Below, one piece after another: positions 26,286 through 37,659 of a DNA stretch of 64,000 nt. Numbering within the stretch: position 1 is the stretch's first letter; each line of letters starts with the position of its first letter. Position numbers and translations under genes: made by a program. Origin of the DNA: Stictocephala bisonia (Eukaryota > Arthropoda > Insecta > Hemiptera > Membracidae); NCBI GenBank assembly GCA_035578905.1, contig JAQJVL010000694.1, forward strand, positions 248,001-312,000, read 5' to 3'. A model generated the notes under the pieces. That model was not told where the DNA came from. It saw only the letters and a list, made by a program, of their open reading frames with translations, and searched no databases.

Positions 26286-27624
26286 ATAAATAGAGTATTT
26301 TACCTACAGCTTGGCTAATTAAACAGTATTTGAAACATGCCGGATTTTCTTTCATAAAACTCGTACTAACTAAACAAAGGGTGAAATTTTTAACTACAAT
26401 AATTTAGTTCTGAAATACTATTAACAAGACATTAACATTTTGTTATCTAAGCCAATCTTACCATCCAATTTTTGTTTTATATACAGAATTGGCTAACCAC
26501 ATATTTTCCATGCAAACAATCAGTCGTACGTCAGCTTAATTGAGAAATAATACAATTCAAAGAGAGTAAGTGTGCCTAAAAAATCAAAGCCACGATATTT
26601 AATTCAATTGAATTACTGATATAATTTACAAATAGTACCAAAAAGCATGTGACTTATTGGCTGTCACTGTTGCTGTACTAACCTAATTTTAGGTCTTAGT
26701 GCAAAATACACTATTTTGGGTCATGTCATAGAATGGCGTAGTTCAAAGAACACCAAATCATCGACTAAAAACGCCATTCATATTGTTTGTATCATTGATG
26801 CATTTTTTTACATCATGCATGAAATATCCCCAAAAAACTTTAAAAACTCAATTATTTTTAATCTAAATTATTACCACCAATCAAATTAAAGAAAATTTAT
26901 CGCTATGGGTAACACAAATATCATTCTTATGTTTTATCAACCCAATTATATTCACCTTTTGTATATAGACATTTTTTTAAATATTTTAGGTTAACCTTAC
27001 TCAATTAAATTCTATGTAAGATATTTTTTGAATCAGAAACTAAAATAGCCGCTTCATTTTATACTTTATTGTCAAACGTAGCAGATTCTATTAAGAGATA
27101 TTCTTATACAATTATGATTACATTAAACAGGCTGGCCGTCATTGTATTTCACAGCCTCATCCATTTAATACATAGAAATATTTTAGTTTAATCATCTACA
27201 TATTTACCTGTTATGGTCTACATTTAAATCCAAGCTTTATTAACCATCTTTAAAATTCAATGTTCACATGATTTTAGAACATACAGCCAGTTTTCACTTA
27301 TAAATGTTTAATATATTTACTTACACGATCAAATCTTTAACAGTTAATGACTGTAAGTTAAATAATATTAAATTCATACCGTCATTAAGTAGTTACTTAT
27401 CTAGCTAATAAGTATTTACTTAATACTTAAATATAAGCAAACACCTAATACTTACAGCAGAATATCGTGTCCTTTAAACGTTTCATTTCACGTTAACTCA
27501 TTAAAAAGTATATCTTGGCTAGATAAGGTATAGTATGAAATACTAAGTATCTAGTGTGAAGTAGTGTACCATATTTGTTGGACGAATGCTATCTTTTACT
27601 GAAAAGACTGACAGTAAATAAACA
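26286..27624. other. AT-rich intergenic DNA, no gene recognised
   Basis: I see no gene, array or RNA feature that can be supported. Confidence 0.4.
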
Positions 27625-28127
27625 ATAATTAAGACGTATACAAAATACCATCTCGTAAATCAATGGTCAAAGAGTTCATTACAGTTGAGATCATATATTT
27701 GGCTCAGTGAAGTTTCATCAACAAGTTAAATTTTCTTCAAGAACCTTCACCATCAATTTAATCAAATGATATCTTTCCTCTGTCACGTCTTCTTGACTAT
27801 AAATCAATGGCTAAATGAGTTCTTCATGACTACCCCTACCCATATCAAGGTGTATTTATTTCGTTATTAAATAATTAAGACGTGTACAAAATACCATCTC
27901 GTAAATCAATGGTCAAAGAGTTCATTACAGTTGAGATCATATATTTGGCTCAGTGAAGTTTCATCAACAAGTTAAATTTTCTTCAAAAACCTTCACCATC
28001 AATTTAATCAAATTATATCTTTCCTCTGTCACGTCTTCTTGACCATAAATCAATGGCTAAATGAGTTCTTCATGAATACCCCTGCCCATATCAAGGTGTA
28101 TTTATTTCATTATTAAATAATTAAGAC
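27625..28127. repeat. 246-bp tandem duplication
   Basis: ATAATTAAGACGTATACAAA at 27625 returns at 27871 with one change, and the two copies then run in parallel to about 28127. A few substitutions separate them, for example AAATGATATC against AAATTATATC and CTTGACTATA against CTTGACCATA. This looks like a recent simple duplication. No open frame spans it. Confidence 0.95.
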
Positions 28128-28369
28128 CAGAGTATGTTTTTATGTTGATTTTGTCATTTTTAACTAAAATTTTTCTCTGTAAACAATCTTTTATTTATAT
28201 TAAGAAACTATAGTGCCTCATGCAATGCTAATTTTGAGGTATGACAAATTAGAGGTATACAAGTATGTTTTAAGTATTTCTCAATTTTCATTGCCAATAT
28301 GGCCGACATGTCAACAGTATGATTTTATCCATAGATGCTTCTAACTATTTAATATAAAGAAAAAGAAAA

Positions 28370-28640
28370 ATAGGTCACATTCAATAGTGTTTCACGTAGT
28401 TATTTCTCCAGTTTGCCATGCAACGACAGTGCCAACACCTTGTCAGTTCCTACCTTTATCCCCGTCCCCCAAATTCTCAAGGATGACGTATTAATTACCA
28501 CTACAGATGTATAAATATGTACTACTTTAGTGTAGTGTATATACATACATTAGTGTAGGCTATAGTATAAAAGCCATTAAGGCGTTCACTGCAGCCATAA
28601 GAAAGCAATTTCTGTTTATTTATTCTATGTAATCTTACGC
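28370..28640 (+). repeat. Dispersed repeat DR2, copy 1
   Basis: Matches 34965-35240 with divergence. Shared landmarks are TTCTCCAGTTT, a CCCCCAAAT segment followed by CTCTAGGAT or CTCAAGGAT, and CCATAAGAAAGC followed by CTGTTT. The family is not recognised and I see no terminal repeats. Confidence 0.65.
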
Positions 28641-29433
28641 AATCATAAAACAGAAAATGGTGTTTATTCTTGGATTTATATGCTCAACATTGTAAAAAAG
28701 GTGGCTTCTTTTATATAACCCAACAGTTTGGCTAACTTTATATAATACTGGCATAAACATTCAAGAGATTGTTTGTTTGTGAAGAGCCTTTTGAATATAT
28801 TAAATCTTACACGAATGATTTTGTCAACGTGATATTTGATATATCTCAATAATAAGAAATTTTGTTAAAAGGAAAGAATTACTTGTATTTTATATATGTT
28901 AAAGACGCTAATATTTTCTAAAATCTCATCTAGTGTTAACATTTTTCGTGTTTTCAGTTCAGCTGATTCAATACTGCTGAGTACATATACTGTAGTTGAA
29001 TCTTCGTTACTGTTGATATCATAGGAAACACCTGTTATCCCTATTACATGTTAAATAAAGAAAAAAATAAATGACGAAGATTGTTAGATTGTTTTTTTTT
29101 TTTTTTTTTTTTTTTTTTCTCACGGTTGTGACAAAAGGCAGTTTCAAATTGTAGTTAGTGTTTAAATTATATTTTTTGTAATAAAAATAATGCTTTTTAA
29201 AATAATAAGTTTAGACTTTTAATACAAAATACGATATTACAAATAATATCAATGTACAGTCAGTGAAAAAAAAACATATACACAATGTTAAACAAAATAT
29301 TAAAAATACAGGATATTTCAAATACTTCTTTTAACAGTTTGTAGTTATAGTGGGTTACAATATGTACCATAGTAAACACTATGAAATAATGAACTGTAAG
29401 TTTATAATTTTTCAGTTCATACTAAAAACAATA
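28641..29433. other. AT-rich intergenic DNA with a 27-base T run
   Basis: The T homopolymer is at 29092-29118. The sequence on its right is not tRNA-like, so I do not call a SINE. No gene recognised. Confidence 0.5.
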
Positions 29434-29692
29434 TATAACTTGGTTATAAAATCACGTTATATGTGATAACTTGGTTATAAAATCACGTTATATGTGATAA
29501 CTTGGTTATAAAATCACGTTATATGTGATAACTTGGTTATAAAATCACGTTATATGTGATAACTTGGTTATAAAATCACGTTATATGTGATAACTTGGTT
29601 ATAAAATCACGTTATATGTGATAACTTGGTTATAAAATCACGTTATATGTGAAAATTTGGTCATCAGGTTATAACTTGGTTATAACATCACC
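29434..29692. repeat. 31-bp minisatellite array
   Basis: Seven essentially identical units of 31 bp (ATAACTTGGTTATAAAATCA then CGTTATATGTG), followed by a decayed unit to 29692. The lack of differences between units points to recent expansion. Each unit also carries an ATAACTTGGTTAT partial palindrome. Confidence 0.95.
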
Positions 29693-31759
29693 TGTCAGAA
29701 TCCTATGATAGGCCAGCACAAGAAATCTTACCTTGAACCGACCCAGTCTACCATATTTAATGCAATTCGTTTGCACACGACATTTACAACAAAAAATCAT
29801 AGATTGAGATTCATTCAAAGTAAATATTTACAGATTAAACACTACTTTACCTATATCTAAGAGTCCTAAATTATAATTATCACGTTCCACATTTCAATAA
29901 AATATCTTTATTTGACTGAGATTAAAGTTAAACTGTCTTGAGTATTTACTAGACAAATTATAATAGCTTTTATAAATTACTCAACATAAAAAATACAATT
30001 AGTTTTTAACACAATAGAAAAATGTTTGTTAATTACTGTTAATTTTGAAAATAATTATGCCAACCGACTTTTTTTTAAAAAATATTCTACCAAACTAATA
30101 ATTAAAGTGGCACGGTACGTCGAAATGACTAAATATATAACTAAAAAATAACTGTTGTTTCAATAAATCTTGACGAACGTGATGGCAAGAGAGTTTATTG
30201 AGTCTACAGTTTGCGGGAAGCAAAGGGATATTTACACTTTGCCAAGCTATAAATTTGAAAACTTCCCGTTTATTGGCCTCCACTTTACCTTAATATAACA
30301 CCGAAATTGTTTGCCCAATGAATTATGACTTTACTTTCACAATTAATTAACCTATTGCATCTACCAACATTTTACTTGTTGCAAAAATGTTATACAGAAT
30401 GTTTCATAATAATTTATTTTATTTTTGAGCTTTTTTACGTAACATTAAAAGGAAACATGACGATATTTACATCAGAGGGTTTCTTTTCATATACGATGGA
30501 CTGTATGCAATGTGTTTTATTTTTCCTTTATATTTGTAACTTTAAGTTGAACGAATTAATTTGTAGTAATTTAATAATGGTAATAATTATTGTGAACATA
30601 TATTATTAATTATTTGAAATGTATTATTTATTTATCATTCAATAATATTTTTACAATAATCGTGTAAATTTATAATTGTTATTTTGATGTTTCCATCAGT
30701 GCGTAGTTATATTTATTCTAGCAGAGTTTTTATTTTTAAATAAAATGTTTTTAAATATCACTATATTTACTTTACAGTTTCCACTATTCTCTACTCATAT
30801 ATTTGTATATTTAATAGCAAGACGAAACAGCAAAAATCTATATCTATTAGTACCTACAACTTTTCAATCTGTTGAAATGTGAATCATGAAATTTAATTTT
30901 TATTTATTACATTTAATTTTGCTAAACAAGACACTGTTACTGTTAAAAGTTAACATACAAGTTTAGTTTAAATCTTAATATAAAAGATAGGTCGAAAATT
31001 ATTCTAAATTTTGAAAATATTTCAACTACATTTCACGTAAGTTAATTGCTTGCAATGTAATTTCTAACTATCATTTAAATAGTAAAGTAAAAAACAACTC
31101 AGTTTGTTATTTACAATATAATTTAAAATTAAAAATAAAAAGATTTTAGACAATTTTAAAAGTTTACTATTAAATAGGTGATTTACACAGACATCTACAA
31201 CATCTTAGAACCATTGAAAAAGATTTTAAAATGTAACAAAGAAATGCATTAATTACAGACTTTTCTTCATTTTTACCCTAATGTTTCTGTTTATTTTTAT
31301 AACACGTACAACTGCCGTGATTGCCATAACATTTAGTCTTAACTTTTTTTGCTTCTTTTAAATTAAATATCATATATAATGATCAACATTAACATTTTAG
31401 CGAAAAAATGTAAAATGTATTTCTTGGATAGATACAATAAATACAGCGTAATATTAATTAGAGTTCTTACATTTGACTATAATTATTAGTATATTTAATA
31501 CGGATTACTTTTATTAAAACCACTAAAATATGTATAGTAACTATGATAGACAAAAACTTTTGGAAAATAAAGAAATATCCATGGTTTATTTTTGTTCTTT
31601 TTACCTCAATACTATATAAATTTTCGGCACATAGCATAATATTGTTACAAAATAAGTGAAAAATGTACAAACACAATGTTTATCGAATTCATCAAACCAC
31701 ATTTACCTCCCTCCGATCAGAGAATCTACGAAAGAAACATTAGAACGTATTATTTTGTG
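29693..31759. other. AT-rich intergenic DNA, no gene recognised
   Basis: Short frames (30095-30283 minus, 30325-30609 plus, 31467-31676 minus) are rich in Phe, Ile, Leu and Tyr, as expected by chance in AT-rich DNA. They show no family signature. Confidence 0.4.
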
Positions 31760-31870
31760 GATCTATCTGGTCTGAGGAAGGTAATCGATCACCTAATATT
31801 TGTACATTTTGTACTTACGTTGTATCTTATTTGTGTTGTGTGACGTTCACTGGTATTTTACATTGTTTTG
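31760..31870 (-). repeat. Dispersed repeat DR3, copy 2
   Basis: On the minus strand it reads CCAGTGAACGTCACACAACA, then a segment ending TAAGTACAAAATGTACAAAT, then GGTGATCGATTACC. This is the same order as the copy at 4.8 kb. Confidence 0.6.
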
Positions 31871-32029
31871 TGACATGTATACTTTGTGATTCTATAATAC
31901 ACAACACTGACACATCAAATCATGAGGCGGACAAATTACTCCTTAAAAGCTTATTATTTAAATAACGTCTCTATTGTAAAAATATTTTTTTTTTAAATAC
32001 CCTCCATAAGTGAATTATGTTACACATCA

Positions 32030-32425
32030 CGAACGCACAATATGCAGGGGAATAACGCACAATACGCAGGGTAAAAACGAACAATATGCCGGGGAATAAC
32101 GCACAATATGCAGGGGAATAACGTACAATATGCAGAAGAATAACGTACAATATGCAGAGGAATAACGTACAATATGCAGAGGAATAACGTACAATATGCA
32201 GGGGAATAACGTACAGCATGTAGAGGAATAACGTACAATATGCAGAGGAATAACGTACAATATACAGGGGAATAACGTACAATATACAGGGGAATAACGC
32301 ACAATATACAGGGGAATAACGCACAATATACAGGGGAATAACGCACAATATACAGGGGAATAACGCACAATATACAAGGGAATAACGTACAATATACAGG
32401 GGAATATCGCACAATATACAGGGGA
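32030..32425. repeat. 22-bp minisatellite array
   Basis: About 18 units of 22 bp (AATAACGCACAATATACAGG plus GG), with GTAC/GCAC and TATGCAG/TATACAG variants arranged in blocks. Because 22 is not a multiple of 3, a frame cycles through three translations, so all three minus-strand frames are open for 130-155 codons with a 22-residue period. These are not genes. Confidence 0.96.
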
Positions 32426-32659
32426 ATCTTTAAGATCAGGTGGACTGAAAAACCAAATTACTATGTAAAACGTTACTTTTTTAATTTTACTCACACCATT
32501 TGAGCAAATTTCCTACTAACATACACGTAAATGTCCTATTTACATGCTTATTTTTTTGGTGCCACGTTAGTCGTATATTCAAGATGTCACTCCCCCCTTC
32601 TCAGGGAATTTTTGAGTAACACCTTCCTAGTATTGAATCAAAATTGTATTATTTTTTGG

Positions 32660-32894
32660 TTTTTTTTTTTTTTTAAGGAGAGGCCGATCTCCTCCTTAAC
32701 CATATTCTGCCGATTCTCCATAGACTATTGATATTTGCGGGGAACTTATTCAGACAGAGTTAGGGGGTGAACCAGTACAGTAGAAGAAGAATATTACTGA
32801 TAATTCTTCCAGTCAAGGCCGGATTCGAACCAGCGCTATCTCTAACCGAAGCTCAAAGTCCTGACGCCTTAGACCGCTCGGCCACCGGCTCGCC
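32660..32894 (-). mobile_element. tRNA-derived SINE with poly-A tail
   Basis: On the minus strand the element starts with a tRNA-like head of the class II (Leu/Ser) type. An A box TGGCCGAGCGG occupies 32884-32874 and a perfect B box GGTTCGAATCC occupies 32831-32821, with a T stem GCTGG/CCGGC around it. The 3' acceptor side does not pair with the 5' end GGCGAGC and the anticodon stem is poor, so this is not a working tRNA gene. A ~140-base body follows, with a self-complementary GGAGAGGCCGATCTCCTCC near its end, then the poly-A tail (T run 32660-32674 on the plus strand). RNA polymerase III would transcribe it from the internal promoter. No clear target duplication is visible. Confidence 0.85.
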
Positions 32895-34727
32895 CTATTG
32901 ACAAATGTTATTGATAAATCATGATATAAGTAAAACTGCAATGTTATTAATAACTCTCCTTTATTAACGTTTTAGCGGAAATATATATTAACCAAAAATG
33001 TGATCTTAAATAAACATATAAAAATGTGTATTTCAAACACATGAGCGTTACAATCACAATATTGTTTATTTAAGTGAAACATCAATTATAAACAAGACAT
33101 TAAAACTGGATAAATATATTATACTATAATCCGATTGTATTATCCGTTAATTATGTTCCATATATATGTAATTATGCTAATAATGTAATTCATTATCTAT
33201 TCCAATAATGAATATTGCACAGTGGTGTAGTAATACTGTCTGAATATTTAATAGTTGCGTGTTATTTCCAACGCAATTAGTTTATACAAAAAGCTTACAC
33301 TTTTATTTTTCATTACGTTATTAAAATAACGTGACAATATTGTTTTTTAGTTAATTCTTTATACAGGAAAACTTAAATGAGCATAGTATACGATGAATTA
33401 GGAATCTTTTAATATTCGTCATTCCCTTTTCTACCTACAAATAGATGTTAACTATTCATTATGTCTGCCTAATGAGAATAAATGATTTGAATATTGTTTC
33501 TGGCATGTCTTTAACTAATATTTTTAACACTAAGTTAATAATTTAATTAAATATACTTTTTACTTATCTATCCAAACTAACCTACCTTATCCTTAACCTA
33601 ACTGTCTATGTATTCAAAAAACTTTTTTAATTTGAGTTAAACTCGGGTGCCTCCGACATTGCCAGCCGGCCGTCCCTCCGGTCGTAATAGAGAGATATAA
33701 ATTCTGGTTTTTATAATTATTGCGTAATGGCTGCTAATCCTGATTCGTCGGGAAAGAAATATTTCCGTTATAATCGACAAATAGTCAATTGTTACAGACC
33801 TGAACATATTTCTGAATCATATTCAGCGTAAATATAGATAGATAAAATGTTTTAAAAGATCAAATAAATAAACGTTAAAATAACAGTTAAATTAACAGAA
33901 ATATCTACAACATATAAAAGTGATATTGGTTTTTCATATTGATACGGTAAAATTAGTGATTTCCACAAAATAAAAATATTGTCAAGTAAAAATGTTGATA
34001 ATTCTTTATCCATTTCAGGCGAAGTTTTCAAATTTTGTAAGGTAGCAAGAAACTGCATGGTAATTCTCATTTTATTAATCACTACGTAATAACTGTAAAC
34101 TGTTCTGTTATAAATTAATTACAGCAAAACGTTTAACAATATAATATTGTATATGTTATAATTGTTGCTAAATATTCCAATATTTACGGGTCTGATTTCA
34201 ATTTCCAGCTGTCAAGGGTTCCCAGGCTAAGCTGGGGATGACAGAATACCTTAAATAAATTGCATTTCAGACTGTCCTCTTACGGAACGATCCCATCTTC
34301 TAAACCTGACAGTCATCCGTCCAATACGGATTACGTACGATCTGAAGTACAACGAGGGGCACGTTTTAATTAAGTTTTTCAAATTAAATTTGTACTTTTT
34401 GTTTATTTAAAATTGTTTCATATCAGAATATTATATAGGTAGCTATTGAGTGTATAAATTTTGATTGGATTTATTAGTGATTACAGCAATATAATTATGT
34501 TGTGTACAATGATTGTTATATCAAATAACTTAAATTATTATAATTTAAATAAATAATGCTTATATATGTAATACCAAAATCTACTATTGTAACCATAATT
34601 AAGTTTTACTCAACTAACTAAATTACTTTTACTCTTAACTTAAAATATAGAGTATACTCTAATAGAGTCACTTAGCTAATGAATATAATCTTATCCGTTA
34701 ATTCACTACCACTACTTTGGTTAGGCT
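32895..34727. other. AT-rich intergenic DNA, no gene recognised
   Basis: It contains a few less AT-rich patches (33640-33700, 34190-34370) that may be old repeats. I could not match them to anything in the window. Confidence 0.4.
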
Positions 34728-34818
34728 ATGTTAGATTTGGTTTGGTTAGGTTAGGTTAGATTATGTTAGATTTAGCTATGTTATGTTAGTTTTGGTTTGG
34801 TTAGGTTAGGTTAACCTA
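34728..34818 (+). repeat. TTAGG-rich tract
   Basis: Contains two runs of GGTTAGGTTAGGTTA (34743-34757 and 34799-34813) with TTAGATT and TTATGTTAG variants between. TTAGG is the telomere repeat of most insects. The tract is too short and impure to be a telomere, and TTAGG-like words are common in some insect introns and repeats. Confidence 0.6.
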
Positions 34819-34964
34819 AATTATGGTTATGGTAATGAACTAACGGAAAAGATCCTTCAAGTCCATGATAACGTGTGTGAGGACATGTATGAGTACAAAT
34901 TGTGAATCTTTACCATCGGCGTTAAGTAAAAAATAAAAATAACGTATGGCTTAGTATAAGAAAA

Positions 34965-35240
34965 GAACAAATAAAGAGAGGTCGCATCCAATGGTGCGTC
35001 GAATGTGTGTCAAGTTAGGGTGTTAAATAGCTAGTTCTCCAGTTTTGACATACAGATAGCTTGCCAGTACCTCCCTCATCTCCCCCAAATCCTCTAGGAT
35101 AAAATTAGTAATAGATAGTAGAGATTTATGAAGATGTAACATTAGCTATAATATATTTATAAATGCCACAGACTAGTTGACTTCTGCCATAAGAAAGCGA
35201 TCGCTGTTTCTTTTTGCGTGGTAAATTTATTTCTTAATTT
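34965..35240 (+). repeat. Dispersed repeat DR2, copy 2
   Basis: Diverged partner of 28370-28640, in the same orientation, sharing TTCTCCAGTTT, CCCCCAAATCCTCTAGGAT and CCATAAGAAAGC in order. Confidence 0.65.
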
Positions 35241-35925
35241 TAAAAATTCTAGAGCCTACAGTTTAACTCGTGAGAATGTGCATATTAGAAACATTCATGT
35301 ACTGTAATTCATTTTCAGCCAACCATTCAGCGATCCATCTTTAACTATAAATTTCCTTATAACAACAGTTTACCGGCAATCAGGAATTTATGGATACACA
35401 GATCGTAGTGATCAAGGCTACAAGATTGTCTTATCTATATAGGCAATATGTAATGCTAATAAGTTTATTCCTTAAAATGTGCACAGTGTAGATATACTCT
35501 GAGTATTTCAAATACACGCAATCCTATAAATTGCCCTTTCTGATGAACAGTTGAACTCAGTTAGTAAAAAGACTACACTCATATCATCATTCATTTTCGC
35601 CTTAAAATACGCACAACGTTGTGTCGGCGTCTCATAAGTAAGAATGTGAGAATATTTAGTAGTGATGACAGTTCTAGTGACAACAGTTTTATTAGTGGCA
35701 GACCCAGTGTATCGTCAATGATAACGGTTGCTGCTCTTTTGATGTGTGTAGATGACATTCTCGATGAAACACAACATTCTGAGAAACGTTAGTTATTATA
35801 CTTTACAAATAGTGTTTCAGAGAAAAATAATTCTGATTTTTATAATAATTTACAAATAAAATTATCCCCATTATTTACAATTCTACCAACAACAAATTAA
35901 TGGATCAGCCATGTAAACCACCTAT
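35241..35925. other. Intergenic DNA; possible short decayed coding stretch
   Basis: A frame from about 35600 to 35790 reads an acidic, Ser-rich stretch (FSSDDSSSDNSFISG) and ends in a stop at 35788-35790. Acidic Ser-rich N-termini occur in some transposases, but nothing more supports that here. Confidence 0.3.
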
Positions 35926-36010
35926 TGAAACCAAGTCGCTCATACAGTCACCCATCCAAGGAACTGCCACACTCGATGTTGCTTCGCGCTATTATCTGGT
36001 CAAAGCCACT
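35926..36010 (-). mobile_element. 5S-rRNA-like fragment (probable 5S-derived SINE)
   Basis: On the minus strand, 35986-35945 reads CGAAGCAACATCGAGTGTGG then CAGTTCCTTGGATGGGTGAC. This matches the internal control region of animal 5S rRNA, where the usual text is AAGCAACATCGAG followed by AGTACTTGGATGGGTGAC. The 5' half of 5S rRNA is absent and the 3' end diverges, so it is not a working 5S gene. A 5S-derived (SINE3-type) element or a 5S pseudogene fragment are both possible. I favour the SINE because the sequence continues into unrelated AT-rich DNA, but that is inference. Confidence 0.65.
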
Positions 36011-37190
36011 GGCAAGTTTTAATTTAAGGTAAATATAAAATAATTTATATTATGTGTCACTTTCCATAAAACAATTAATTATTGTTTATAAGTTCAAATT
36101 GAAGATTTAATTAGGAATGTTTTGTAACTGTTTGATATAAAACCATTTAAAATTATATTATTAATATGATAGGGAGGCGGCAAGACCAAAAACTAAATCA
36201 AATTTACGGGTGGAATGATAGTAAATCATAACCTGGTATTATTGGCCTTTAAATTGGTGTGTGTTTTATTGAGCCATAAACGTCCAAGTCAGCTTGTAGT
36301 GACATTTCATATAAGTTTTATGGGTATAACTATTTTAGTTTTAATACCTACCATAGTAAACACTATGATTAGGTTATAGTTGTGTTTCATAAATGTGCAC
36401 ATGAAAAAATAATTTCACTAGTTTATTACGAGATTGCAATACGCCATTTATTTTTATAGAGGCTAAAACACACACTTAATAGGTATATAATTAATTTGTT
36501 ATGGATTTAAGAGTAGTATTGCCTATATATAAAAGTTCATAAACATTATACTTTGCAAATTTGTTAGTTAATTGTTCAAAGTAATGGTTATACATATGAG
36601 TTTATAATAACGTCTGACATTCAGAGTAATAATTAATGTGACGTCACTTTTGCTTCTGGTTAAATAGCAGACCTTCGTATTACGTTAAATTAAACAGTTG
36701 ATTTGTTTGGTTACCTCTGAACACCAGTGATTGAACTAGGTTACTTTAATGTAACCAGATTAGTTAGTCATTGTCAGGCGACTGAGTTAAGAATCGTCAC
36801 AAAATCTATAATAATTACAGTTATATACAATAATAAGTTTGTAAATCCACCGTTTGTGAGTGTCCAATTGTGTTGATTGTATGAAGAAGGTATGGGTCAA
36901 TTAATGAAGAAACTTATAAGTAAGTGAACATTACGTTAATGCTTATTCTTTACGAACGCCAATAAACTGAAATGTTGGTTGTTTTAAAACATCACGAAGT
37001 TGTTACTTCTGCCATAAAATAATGTAAAACTTTGGTCATAAAAGTCCTTCTGCATTGATGAAAACTCCATCTACACCACTTATAAAAGATATTCAACGTT
37101 TATACTAACTCAAGTTTATCACTTTTCTCGAGAATAATTTTAATTTTTACTTAAAGCTTTCACTACTTAAACAAAATTACTGTAATACTC

Positions 37191-37195
<5 letters not shown>
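36011..37195. other. AT-rich intergenic DNA, no gene recognised
   Basis: Nothing supported. Confidence 0.4.

Positions 37196-37246
<51 letters not shown>
37196..37246. repeat. (TA)n microsatellite
   Basis: About 25 TA dinucleotides directly abut the left arm of the hairpin element that follows. Confidence 0.97.
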
Positions 37247-37249
<3 letters not shown>

Positions 37250-37484
37250 TTTAGGATGTAATAAAATTAAACTGAGTACCCTTATATTTATTTTTATCAA
37301 AAACTCATTACACAACATGTTTCGACTTTCTGGTCATTTTCTAGTGTGAAAATTTTTTTCATCATTTAGAAATCATTTTCTAGACATTAGAAAATGACCA
37401 GAAAGTCGAAACATGTTGTGTAATGAGTTTTTAATAAAAATAAATATAAAGGTACTCAGTTTAATTTTATTACATCCTAAAATG
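37247..37484. repeat. Foldback element with ~96-bp arms
   Basis: The left arm (37247-37343) is the reverse complement of the right arm (37389-37484) with only a few mismatches, around a 45-base loop. Each arm contains CCAGAAAGTCGAAACATGTT (read outward), close to the hammerhead-like segment at 10.07 kb (GATCGAAACATGTA), but the CTGANGA core is damaged (CTAGAAAATG or TTAGAAAATG). The outer end ACTCAGTTTAATTTTATTAC is repeated a third time at 37557-37588. The arrangement of a TA tract, two opposed arms and a partial third copy suggests head-to-head insertion of a short Penelope-like terminal segment. That origin is inference. Confidence 0.85.
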
Positions 37485-37616
37485 TTTTCTTCTTTTGTTA
37501 TTTTTATTATTTTTATTATATTTATTATTTTATCTTATTCTGTTATTAAACCTTCTTACTCAGTTTAATTTTATTACATCCTAAAATACGTAAGTAGCCC
37601 TAATTTTAACTTTATA

Positions 37617-37657
37617 ATAATATATATACATATATTAATATATATATATATATATAT
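37617..37657. repeat. (TA)n-rich tract
   Basis: Impure TA repeats lie immediately left of the 54-bp array. Confidence 0.9.
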
Positions 37658-37659
37658 CA

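Noticed and set aside
29092..29118. SINE or processed pseudogene tail (27-base T run)
   Set aside because: The adjacent sequence has no tRNA-like, 5S-like or coding character.
32821..32894. Functional tRNA-Leu/Ser gene
   Set aside because: The A and B boxes are good, but the acceptor stem does not close and the anticodon stem is mismatched. It continues into a body with a poly-A tail, so it is a SINE.
35945..35986. Functional 5S rRNA gene
   Set aside because: Only the internal promoter region matches; the 5' half and the 3' end of 5S rRNA are missing.
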